From assembly GCF_000479005.1 (NCBI RefSeq), contig NZ_AWXC01000025.1, positions 46,126 through 110,125 on the forward strand: a stretch of 64,000 nucleotides of DNA, given 5' to 3'. Under the pieces are notes generated by a model. The model saw only the letters and a program-made list of their open reading frames with translations. It had not been told where the DNA came from and did no database searches. A program made the position numbers and the translations under genes. The DNA is from Prevotella sp. BV3P1 (GTDB lineage Bacteria; Bacteroidota; Bacteroidia; Bacteroidales; Bacteroidaceae). This document shows, piece after piece, positions 27,099 to 33,921 of this stretch (position 1 is its first letter; each line of letters begins with the position of its first letter).

Positions 27099-27170
27099 TT
27101 CTTACCTCTCAACAACGTTAACATTATCGATGAACAACTCTCCTCACAGGGAGAAATAAGGAAAGATTAC

Positions 27171-28847
27171 ATGCAAATCTATCAAATCTTTACTCGCCTT
27201 TTTGGCAATCAAAACATGACCCGCACACCCCATGGAACGCTGGAAGAGAATGGAGTGGGGAAGATGAACGACATCACCACGACCGTGCTCAATCGTATTC
27301 ACGACATGGGGTTCACGCATGTGTGGTTCACGGGTATTGTTCGCCATGCAACGACAACCGATTACTCTACCTACGGCATCCCTCGTCAACATCCAGCCAT
27401 TGTGAAGGGAAAGGCTGGATCGCCATACGCTATTACCGATTATTATGATGTCGACCCCGATCTTGCCGTGTATGTGCCGAAGCGTATGGACGAGTTCGAT
27501 GCTTTGGTGAAGCGTACGCACAAGGCAGGCATGAAAGTGATTGTTGATTTCGTCCCCAATCATGTGGCTCGGCAGTACCACTCCATTTGTAAACCTCAGG
27601 GAGTGAGAGACTTGGGGGAGAACGATGATGTAAACAAGCACTTTGACATTCACAACAATTTTTATTATTGCCCAGGCTATCCTTTTAAACCTGCCATTGA
27701 TTTGTGCAAGGATGCCAGCGAACCTTATCGTGAATATCCTGCCAAATGCACGGGTAACGATTGTTTTAATGCTTCGCCTTCAGCTAACGATTGGTACGAA
27801 ACCGTCAAGCTGAACTATGGCATTGATTATACCGATGCTGGTGGACGCAGTGAACATTTCGACCCCATGCCCGACACGTGGCGACAGATGACAGACATCT
27901 TGCTGTTTTGGGCTTCCAAGGGAGTGGACGGCTTCCGTTGTGACATGGCAGAGATGGTGCCAACGGCTTTTTGGCAGTACGCTATTGGTAAGCTCAAGGC
28001 TACCTATCCTCATGTCATTGTCGTTGGCGAAGTGTACAATCCCACCCTTTATCGGGCGTATATCGCTTCGGGATTTGATTACTTATATGATAAGGTGGGC
28101 ATGTACGACTGTTTGCGCGACATCGTATGTGGCAAGCGTCCAGCCCATCACATTACCCGCCAATGGCAATCCGTGGATGATATCTTGCCAAAGATGCTCT
28201 ATTTCTTGGAAAACCACGACGAACAACGTATCGCCAGCGACTTCTTTTGTGGCAGTGCCGAACGTGCCTTGCCGGCTTTCATGGTATGCGCATGGCTGCA
28301 CACCAATCCTGTCATGGTGTATGCCGGACAGGAGTTTGGCGAGCGAGGCATGGATGCAGAGGGATTCAGCGGACTTGACGGCAGAACGACCATATTCGAC
28401 TACTGGGCAATGAAGTCTATCATTGAAGGATATTATCAAAGAGAAAAAATGGACAAGCGCAGCCAACGGCTTTCAGAAGTGTATCAGAAAATACTGCAAT
28501 TGTGTCATCAGCCAGCCATTGCGCAAGGACAGTTCTTCGACTTGATGTATGCCAACAGTCAGCACTCGGCATTGTTCAACCCTGATGAGCAGTATGTTTT
28601 CTTGCGTAAATCGGCAGAGCAACTCTTGTTGATTGTCGTGAATTTCTCGCCCAATCAGCAAACAGTGCACGTCAACATTCCAGAACATGCCTTCAACTAT
28701 TTACAAATGTCGCAAGGTAATTGCAGAGCCATTGACTTGATGACCAACAAAGAACAAACCGTAGCGTGGCAAGTTGGTCGGCCTTTTGTAACACAGGTGA
28801 TGGGCTATGGCAGTAAAATTTATGAAATAATACGTCATGAAGTCTGA
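27171..28847 (+). CDS. Glycoside hydrolase family 13 (alpha-amylase family) enzyme
   Basis: A 558-residue TIM-barrel protein of the alpha-amylase family without signal peptide, so presumably acting on cytoplasmic alpha-glucans or maltodextrins. Conserved regions are present: VDFVPNH (125-131), the nucleophile region GVDGFRCDMAEM (D258), the acid/base GEVYN (E287) and FLENHDEQR (D350). The C-terminal 100 residues form the usual beta-sandwich (LLLIVVNFSPNQQTVHV). The frame is open from 27054, but that part forms the fabD hairpin. ATG 27171 has AGGAAAG eight bases upstream and starts at the family's first strand (MQIYQIFTRLFG). The subfamily is not determined. Confidence 0.9.
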   Translation: MQIYQIFTRLFGNQNMTRTPHGTLEENGVGKMNDITTTVLNRIHDMGFTHVWFTGIVRHATTTDYSTYGIPRQHPAIVKGKAGSPYAITDYYDVDPDLAVYVPKRMDEFDALVKRTHKAGMKVIVDFVPNHVARQYHSICKPQGVRDLGENDDVNKHFDIHNNFYYCPGYPFKPAIDLCKDASEPYREYPAKCTGNDCFNASPSANDWYETVKLNYGIDYTDAGGRSEHFDPMPDTWRQMTDILLFWASKGVDGFRCDMAEMVPTAFWQYAIGKLKATYPHVIVVGEVYNPTLYRAYIASGFDYLYDKVGMYDCLRDIVCGKRPAHHITRQWQSVDDILPKMLYFLENHDEQRIASDFFCGSAERALPAFMVCAWLHTNPVMVYAGQEFGERGMDAEGFSGLDGRTTIFDYWAMKSIIEGYYQREKMDKRSQRLSEVYQKILQLCHQPAIAQGQFFDLMYANSQHSALFNPDEQYVFLRKSAEQLLLIVVNFSPNQQTVHVNIPEHAFNYLQMSQGNCRAIDLMTNKEQTVAWQVGRPFVTQVMGYGSKIYEIIRHEV

Positions 28848-28867
28848 TTTTTCAGCTCTAACCTACT

Positions 28868-28914
28868 CGAAAACTCCCCATTCTCGTCAAATGACAGAGG
28901 ATGGGGAGTTTTCG
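28868..28914 (+). terminator. Intrinsic terminator after the GH13 gene
   Basis: Perfect 14-base arms CGAAAACTCCCCAT (28868-28881) and ATGGGGAGTTTTCG (28901-28914) around a 19-base loop, with a T-containing tail. It separates the GH13 gene from the promoter at 28926. Confidence 0.8.
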
Positions 28915-28925
28915 TTTAGGGTTCT

Positions 28926-28957
28926 TTTGTTCGTTTCTACATTTATGGCTATCTTTG
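28926..28957 (+). promoter_or_regulatory. Bacteroidota-type promoter for the AlaX-like gene
   Basis: TTTG at 28926-28929, 20 bases, then TATCTTTG at 28950-28957. This matches the -33 TTTG / -7 TAnnTTTG pattern of the primary sigma factor of Bacteroidota. The expected transcription start is near 28964, about 17 bases before the GTG start. Confidence 0.75.
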
Positions 28958-28980
28958 TCTTTTCATAAAATAACAAGATT

Positions 28981-29439
28981 GTGTTGGTAATTCAAGAGCG
29001 GGAAGTGTCATTCCCACCGGCCCATACTGCAGAGCATTTACTCAATCAATTGATGCATAGAATGTTTGGATGTGAGCGTTCAAACAATGCACACATTGAG
29101 CGAAAGAAAAGTAAGATGACGTTTGTTCTCGATCGTAAACCAGACAAACGTGACGAGAAAGATATTGAAACTCGTATGAACGAGTTGATACAACAAGATT
29201 TGCCCGTGACGTTTGAAGTGGTTGACAGGCAACATCTTCCCGAAGGAATCTGCTTAGACCGCCTGCCTGCCGATGCTTCCGAAGCGATTCGCATTTGCCG
29301 CATTGGCGATTACGACGCTTGTCCGTGTATCGGAAAACATGTGCGTTCAACCTCACAAATAGGACGGTTCGAACTGTTGGGAACCAACTGGGATGAACAT
29401 AAAAAAGCCTTTAGAGTTCGGTTTAAAATCATTCCATAA
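28981..29439 (+). CDS. AlaX-like tRNA-editing domain protein
   Basis: A 152-residue free-standing homologue of the editing domain of alanyl/threonyl-tRNA synthetases, which removes wrongly attached amino acids from tRNA. The zinc-binding residues are visible as HTAEH (H15, H19) and CPCIGKH (C116, H120). The start is GTG 28981 (or TTG 28984). The first ATG lies after the HTAEH motif, and the promoter at 28926-28957 limits the start from the other side. The N-terminus is shorter than that of larger AlaX types, so it belongs to the small class. Mischarged tRNA-Ala is a likely substrate but is not shown. Confidence 0.85.
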   Translation: MLVIQEREVSFPPAHTAEHLLNQLMHRMFGCERSNNAHIERKKSKMTFVLDRKPDKRDEKDIETRMNELIQQDLPVTFEVVDRQHLPEGICLDRLPADASEAIRICRIGDYDACPCIGKHVRSTSQIGRFELLGTNWDEHKKAFRVRFKIIP

Positions 29440-29489
29440 GGCTTCTTTTTCATTTCTCCCCACTTCTTTTAAAACTCATTTTCATTGTG

Positions 29490-30476
29490 ATGGAACAAAA
29501 TATGGATTCTATAGTTCACGAACATATTCCTACCAAGCATTTTAATCGTGCCCCTTTGCTGGCTCACCTGAGCATGTTTTCGGCCTGTGCCATCTGGGGA
29601 CTCATGGCTCCTATCGGTAAAGATGCCATGCTAAATGGGGTGAATGGCGTGAGTATGGTTTCGTTTAGAGTGCTGGGCGGAGCCATTTTGTTTTGGGTGA
29701 GTTCGCTTTTTGTCAAGCGCGAGCATGTACCTCTACGAGATGTATTGTGGTTTATTGGTGCCGCCGTTTTCGGATTGGTCTGCAATCAATGTTGTTTTAC
29801 CATCGGCTTAAGCTACACTTCTCCCATCAATGCCAGCATCGTGACAACCTCTATGCCCATATTTGCCATGGTGTTGGCGGCACTCATTTTGAAAGAACCC
29901 ATCACGGGTAAAAAGGCAATGGGCGTGTTGATAGGATGTTGCGGTGCGCTGATTTTGATATTAACCAGTATGACCGCAGGCGATGCCAAGGTTGGTGACA
30001 TTCGCGGCGACCTGATGGTCATGGGGGCGCAGCTGTCTTATGCTTTTTATTTATCCACATTCAACAAGTTGGTGAAGCGGTATTCGGTCTTTACCGTCAA
30101 CAAATGGATGTTTCTATGGGCCACCTGTCTCATCTGGCCGTTTTCTTTCCGTGAAGTCATGGATATTCCTTGGGCGGCTGTTTCTACTAAAACCTGGTTG
30201 GAAACCGCCTATGTTGTTTTCTTTGGTACGTTTGTCGGATACATCCTCGTCATCTCTGCCCAACGCGTGTTGCGCCCAACGGTGGTCAGTTCCTACAACT
30301 ATGTGCAGCCCATTGTGGCCGTTGTCGTGACGGTACTCACGGGAATGGGCATCTTCAAATGGACGCATGGCCTTGCTGTTCTCATGGTGTTTGTGGGCGT
30401 TTGGATGGTCACCAAGTCAAGGTCGCGTCACGACATGATGGACAATAAGGGCGAGTTGACCCGTGATTCGGCTTAG
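29490..30476 (+). CDS. EamA-family (DMT) transporter
   Basis: A 328-residue inner-membrane protein with ten hydrophobic helices arranged as two EamA repeats. Repeat one contains SACAIWGLMAPIGKDAML and repeat two DLMVMGAQLSYAFYLSTFNKLV. LSYTSPINASIVTTSMPIF and VVSSYNYVQPIVAVV are the conserved fourth-helix motifs that end each repeat. Members export or import small metabolites. The substrate is unknown. The frame opens at GTG 29487, one codon before ATG 29490; I use the ATG. Confidence 0.92.
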   Translation: MEQNMDSIVHEHIPTKHFNRAPLLAHLSMFSACAIWGLMAPIGKDAMLNGVNGVSMVSFRVLGGAILFWVSSLFVKREHVPLRDVLWFIGAAVFGLVCNQCCFTIGLSYTSPINASIVTTSMPIFAMVLAALILKEPITGKKAMGVLIGCCGALILILTSMTAGDAKVGDIRGDLMVMGAQLSYAFYLSTFNKLVKRYSVFTVNKWMFLWATCLIWPFSFREVMDIPWAAVSTKTWLETAYVVFFGTFVGYILVISAQRVLRPTVVSSYNYVQPIVAVVVTVLTGMGIFKWTHGLAVLMVFVGVWMVTKSRSRHDMMDNKGELTRDSA

Positions 30477-30558
30477 CACTCTGCAAAAAATGTCAGTAAG
30501 GTCTGTGAAGAAAAGCAACTTTTGTCGATAAACAAATAGAACAAAAAAGCTGTTTTTT

Positions 30559-30587
30559 TTGTAAAATTTGGATTTTTGTTATCTTTG
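30559..30587 (+). promoter_or_regulatory. Bacteroidota-type promoter for the exported protein at 30612
   Basis: TTG at 30559-30561, 18 bases, then TATCTTTG at 30580-30587. The transcription start would be near 30594, shortly before ATG 30612, which supports that start over the ATG-like codon at 30576. Confidence 0.7.
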
Positions 30588-30611
30588 TACATCAATTTAA
30601 AGCTAACAAAT

Positions 30612-31190
30612 ATGAAGCGAACACTTTTATGGGCCTTCTGCAGTCTCTTTGCAATCTTCGTGAGTGCCCAGCAGCCTGTTGATACTGCTGTGAAACCAGA
30701 CCGCACAGAGGCGCTGCCAAACATGATTCGACTGAATTACGGGCTTGGCATCATGACATCCAAGTTCGAGGATGTGAGAGAAACTTACAATTCAAGCTCA
30801 GTCGCAACGCTGAGCCTTGACTATGAGCATTTGTGGGACAATGGGCTGGGCTTTGGCATTCATGCCAGCAAAAACCACTTTAGTAAGCCCAACTGCAATG
30901 TGCTCTTCGTGGGAGGTAGCTTTGTCGCCACATGGACAACCGACAAAGGCTGGCGATGGGAAGGAGCGGTAGGCATGGGCTTTGCCCGCAATGATCTGGA
31001 ACAGCGGGACCAGGAAAACGGGCTTGGACTTCTTTCCATTCTTGGTTGCACCTATAAGTTGTCACGCCATTGGGGCATCGGAGCCGACCTCAGGCAGCTT
31101 ACTTCCATCTATCGTAAGCCCGCCGGATGGGAAGGTCAGTTTGGATTCAACCACTATCAGTTAGGCATCGGCCTGGCTTATTTGTTTTAA
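30612..31190 (+). CDS. Exported hypothetical protein, probable small outer-membrane beta-barrel
   Basis: The 192-residue product has a signal peptide (MKRTLLWAFCSLFAIFVSA, cleavage before QQP). Short amphipathic strands follow, rich in aromatic residues and glycine and alternating with turns (IRLNYGLGIMTS, ATLSLDYEHLW, GLGFGIHASKN, FVGGSFVATWTTDKG). It ends in YQLGIGLAYLF with a terminal phenylalanine. This is what an eight-stranded outer-membrane barrel looks like. I do not recognise a family. Start 30612 is chosen because the promoter covers the earlier codons. It is followed after 63 bases by another exported protein. Confidence 0.75.
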   Translation: MKRTLLWAFCSLFAIFVSAQQPVDTAVKPDRTEALPNMIRLNYGLGIMTSKFEDVRETYNSSSVATLSLDYEHLWDNGLGFGIHASKNHFSKPNCNVLFVGGSFVATWTTDKGWRWEGAVGMGFARNDLEQRDQENGLGLLSILGCTYKLSRHWGIGADLRQLTSIYRKPAGWEGQFGFNHYQLGIGLAYLF

Positions 31191-31253
31191 CCGCTTGCAT
31201 TGTTGTCACATTCTGACGGAAACAAGGACAAACACTATTAATCTCAGTTAGAT

Positions 31254-31961
31254 ATGAAAAAGATTCAAACAAGCACTGCCGCCGTAGCTATGAGCCTGTT
31301 GCTGGCCACGGCCTCTTTCGTTCCAGTTCATGCACAGAATGAGTCGGAACAGGTAGAAAAAGAACATACGCACAAGTGTGTGAGCATTAAATACTGCAAC
31401 AATAACGAGGAATTGGCCGCAGGCGAATGGAAAACTGCCGACAGCGTGACTGTGATCACCAAGACGCGCAACCAGCAGATGTGGTGGGGCGGAAACGATT
31501 TCAGGTTCGACTCGCACGACAAGCAGGTAAAGAAGCTGCTCAAGAAGGATGCTTTCGCCATTATGTATGGCGACACGCTCTTGCTGAACACCCGTCCGTA
31601 CAAGGATCGTGGATGTGCTTTCGGCAACGGATATGCCCGAGCCTTCCAGATGAGCGACGGCCATCTGCTGCTCACCTACCTCAATGTGCATGAAATGAGC
31701 AGTCGCGCTACCATTGGTGGAATGTTCGGGCTCATTGGTGCGTTGGCCACGGCTGCCGCCTCCAAGAAAGTAGCCAGCCAGAATGTGTGCTACGTCATCA
31801 CGCCTGGCAACAAGAAAGCCTTGATAGTTGACGAGAAGCTCATGGCGGTTTTGCTCAACGATCATCAGCCCCTGCTCGACGAATACCGTTCTGTAGAAAA
31901 GAAGAAGCGGCTCCATGCCGAGACCGTCATGCCGCTGTTGAAGAAGGCTGGCCTGTTGTAA
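31254..31961 (+). CDS. Exported hypothetical protein
   Basis: The 235-residue protein has a clear signal peptide (MKKIQTSTAAVAMSLLLATASFVPVHA, cut before QNES). The mature part has a short hydrophobic glycine-alanine segment (TIGGMFGLIGALATAAASKK, about 154-173) that could insert in or lie against a membrane. Its C-terminus is basic and helical, carrying LLKKAGLL. I do not recognise the function. It probably shares a transcript with the small barrel protein upstream. Hairpins at 31985-32041 follow. Confidence 0.75.
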   Translation: MKKIQTSTAAVAMSLLLATASFVPVHAQNESEQVEKEHTHKCVSIKYCNNNEELAAGEWKTADSVTVITKTRNQQMWWGGNDFRFDSHDKQVKKLLKKDAFAIMYGDTLLLNTRPYKDRGCAFGNGYARAFQMSDGHLLLTYLNVHEMSSRATIGGMFGLIGALATAAASKKVASQNVCYVITPGNKKALIVDEKLMAVLLNDHQPLLDEYRSVEKKKRLHAETVMPLLKKAGLL

Positions 31962-31984
31962 GGACAGCCTGCCTACCCATGGCG

Positions 31985-32010
31985 GGCCACCGTTCGGATA
32001 GGGGGTGGCC
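31985..32010 (+). terminator. GC-rich hairpin after the exported protein gene
   Basis: Arms GGCCACC (31985-31991) and GGTGGCC (32004-32010) around a 12-base loop, 24 bases after the stop codon. There is no T-run, so terminator function is tentative. Confidence 0.4.
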
Positions 32011-32041
32011 TGTAGGGACGTGATTCGTCGCATCCCTACAG
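32010..32041. repeat. REP-like palindrome
   Basis: Arms CTGTAGGGA (32010-32018) and TCCCTACAG (32033-32041) around CGTGATTCGTCGCA. Short GTAGGG-type palindromes of this form are common dispersed intergenic repeats in bacterial genomes. Confidence 0.5.
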
Positions 32042-32148
32042 ACGTGTTTTGAACTTCCGCGAATAATAGTTTTGTTTTGGATGGATAGGCTTCATCCGGC
32101 ACGTCTGCCCCTTTCTCAGAATCCTATCGACAGATGTTCCGTAATTAT

Positions 32149-32247
32149 CTCATTGACAATCGTTTGCAAACTCATTGACTTTACAGTCCAATAGCCATGC
32201 TTTTGGGCGGTAAAGTCAATGCAATTGGCTGCCAAAAGCATGGCTAT
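32149..32247. repeat. 22-base periodic repeat with interleaved inverted repeats
   Basis: CTCATTGAC occurs at 32149 and 32171, 22 bases apart. CATTGACTTTA (32173-32183) pairs with TAAAGTCAATG (32211-32221). ATAGCCATGCTTTTGG (32191-32206) pairs with CCAAAAGCATGGCTAT (32232-32247). The order A-B-A'-B' means both stems could form only as a pseudoknot or as alternatives. The AAAGTCAATGAGTTTG core recurs at 60137-60180. Confidence 0.65.
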
Positions 32248-32282
32248 GTGAAAAAAGTTCGTGAGCTTTTGGGGAAGACAAG

Positions 32283-32933
32283 TCAGCAGGTGTGCTGGTT
32301 GCCCGTTTCCTCATCATAGAGATTGTCGAATTGCTGTCTTAGTTTTTCTGGATTCTCTATGATGCTGCGGATGGCTTTCAGGTGCTTTTCGTTAGGCGAG
32401 TTGGGTATCCAAAGCTTGATGTAGCCTGTGTTGGAATATTTTTCTTGCAGGTGAGCCAGAAAGCGACGCCACTGTTCTTCGCGGCTCTTTCCCGGCTCGT
32501 TTTCCAAACCAAACTGTACCGCGCGGCGAAAAACATGCTCTGGTTCGAGGTCTCTGTCAGCCTCGGCCACAATCTTTCCATAAATGCTGCGTGGCGAATG
32601 GGATGCGCTGGCACGGTGATCTTCAACGGCTTCGCGCATGATGCGTATCTGTTCAGGTGAGAACCATCGCTTCAATCGCGCGTCAGCAGCAAGAATTTTT
32701 CCTCCAGTGAGGTGATGAATGGCTCTCGGTCCAGACATGCCGATGTCGTGATAGGCCGCTACGGTGTATGCCATGTTTACATCTGCCCCCATCCTTTTGG
32801 CCAGCTCGAGGCTTCCGCTTATGACATGCTGCACATGCCCCAATCCATGCGAAAGGCCAAACTCGTTGTATTTCGGGAGGATGTTTTGCTCGATGAAAGC
32901 CATTAAATCAAGGTTTACATTGTTTTCTATCAT
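32283..32933 (-). CDS. HD-domain phosphohydrolase
   Basis: A 216-residue cytoplasmic protein of the HD superfamily of metal-dependent phosphohydrolases. The metal-binding residues are H33 (GLGHVQHV), the HD pair in YTVAAYHDIGMSG (H62, D63) and a later VEDHRAS. The substrate, possibly a nucleotide, is unknown. M1 (32933) and M11 (32903, MAFIEQNILPKYNE) are both possible starts. A good minus-strand promoter (32952-32983) lies 19 bases before M1. It is divergent from menA. Confidence 0.87.
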   Translation of the reverse strand: MIENNVNLDLMAFIEQNILPKYNEFGLSHGLGHVQHVISGSLELAKRMGADVNMAYTVAAYHDIGMSGPRAIHHLTGGKILAADARLKRWFSPEQIRIMREAVEDHRASASHSPRSIYGKIVAEADRDLEPEHVFRRAVQFGLENEPGKSREEQWRRFLAHLQEKYSNTGYIKLWIPNSPNEKHLKAIRSIIENPEKLRQQFDNLYDEETGNQHTC

Positions 32934-32948
32934 GCTTATGGGAGTTTA

Positions 32949-32979
32949 TTGCAAATGTAAGAATAATTGTTTATTTTTG
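32949..32979 (+). promoter_or_regulatory. Promoter for menA
   Basis: TTG at 32949-32951, 20 bases, then TATTTTTG at 32972-32979. The expected transcription start is near 32986, about 33 bases before ATG 33019. It occupies the same DNA as the opposing promoter at 32952-32983. Confidence 0.65.
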
Positions 32980-32983
32980 CAAA
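32952..32983 (-). promoter_or_regulatory. Promoter for the HD-domain gene
   Basis: On the minus strand TTTG (32983-32980), 20 bases, then TACATTTG (32959-32952). Each of the two opposing promoters has its -7 element abutting the other's -33 element, so the two start sites cannot be occupied together. Confidence 0.75.
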
Positions 32984-33018
32984 CCAATCTCAAGAATATT
33001 CAACGAAAAACAATTTGT

Positions 33019-33921
33019 ATGCATGCACCTCGTGTTCAACGCAACTCTCTTCAAGCTTGGCTCTTGGCCATGCGTCCCAAAACATTGTCGGGTTCGGCTG
33101 TTCCCGTGATGATTGCCACGGCATTGGCGCTGGCGAAGACCGACTGGAACGTTCGCATAGTGCCGGTATTGCTGTGTTTCCTCTTTGCTTTCATCATGCA
33201 GATAGATGCCAATTTTATCAACGACTATCTTGATTTCAAGCGTGGAAATGATGATGAAACCCGACTGGGACCACGCCGTGCTTGTGCGCAAGGGTGGATT
33301 TCTCCGCAAGCCATGCGCGTAGGTATTGTCGTAACAACCTTGCTGGCTTGTGTGGTTGGACTGCCTTTGGTTTGCTATGGCGGTGTCGAAATGGTTTGGG
33401 TTGGACTTCTATGTGTGTTGTTTTGTTTTCTCTACACCACGCATCTGTCTTATCTCGGACTGGGTGATCTCCTGGTTCTTCTCTTTTTTGGCCTTATTCC
33501 TGTTTGTGTAACCTACTATTTGGCGATGCCGTCAACGATGAATCACGTTACTTGGGAAGTGGTGTTGAGTTCGCTGGCCTGTGGCGTCATCATTGATACC
33601 TTGTTGATTGTCAACAACTATCGTGATTTGGAGAACGACCGGCGGGCGCATAAGATGACCTTGGTAGTAAGGATGGGTGAATCCTTATCACGCAAAGTTT
33701 ATCTCATGCTGGGATGGTTGGGATGCCTGTTGGGTATTGTGTATTTGTTCAATGGGCATCTTTGGGCCTTCATCTTCCCGATGATTTATTTGGTTTTGCA
33801 TACGCGTACTTACCGTCGCATGCGTATCAAACAAGGTAAGGCGCTGAATCAAATCCTAGGCGAGACAGGGCGGAACATCTTTGTTTATGGTGTTCTGGTT
33901 TCTCTCGGGCTACTTATTTAA
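33019..33921 (+). CDS. menA: 1,4-dihydroxy-2-naphthoate polyprenyltransferase
   Basis: A 300-residue UbiA-superfamily membrane enzyme that attaches the isoprenoid tail to dihydroxynaphthoate in menaquinone synthesis. The first aspartate-rich motif is NDYLDFKRGND (68-78) and the second is NNYRDLENDRRAHKMTL. The N-terminal LLAMRPKTLSGSAVPV is typical of MenA. The frame is open from 32764, but that part runs through the divergent HD gene and both promoters. ATG 33019 is the correct start by promoter position and family length. Its stop codon overlaps the stop of the convergent porin gene (33918-33921). Confidence 0.93.
   Translation: MHAPRVQRNSLQAWLLAMRPKTLSGSAVPVMIATALALAKTDWNVRIVPVLLCFLFAFIMQIDANFINDYLDFKRGNDDETRLGPRRACAQGWISPQAMRVGIVVTTLLACVVGLPLVCYGGVEMVWVGLLCVLFCFLYTTHLSYLGLGDLLVLLFFGLIPVCVTYYLAMPSTMNHVTWEVVLSSLACGVIIDTLLIVNNYRDLENDRRAHKMTLVVRMGESLSRKVYLMLGWLGCLLGIVYLFNGHLWAFIFPMIYLVLHTRTYRRMRIKQGKALNQILGETGRNIFVYGVLVSLGLLI

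Larger units (their letters stand above)
31962..32282. other. Intergenic stretch with several inverted repeats
   Basis: No gene is present. From left to right it has a GGCCACC/GGTGGCC hairpin (31985-32010), a nine-base-arm palindrome (32010-32041), a 22-base direct repeat (CTCATTGAC at 32149 and 32171) and an interleaved pair of inverted repeats (32173-32247). It lies between two convergent genes. Confidence 0.7.

Noticed and set aside
27054..27170. Longer N-terminus for the GH13 enzyme
   Set aside because: These codons form the fabD hairpin, and the family's first strand starts at 27171.
32764..33018. Longer N-terminus for MenA
   Set aside because: The added codons run antisense through the HD gene and across both divergent promoters.
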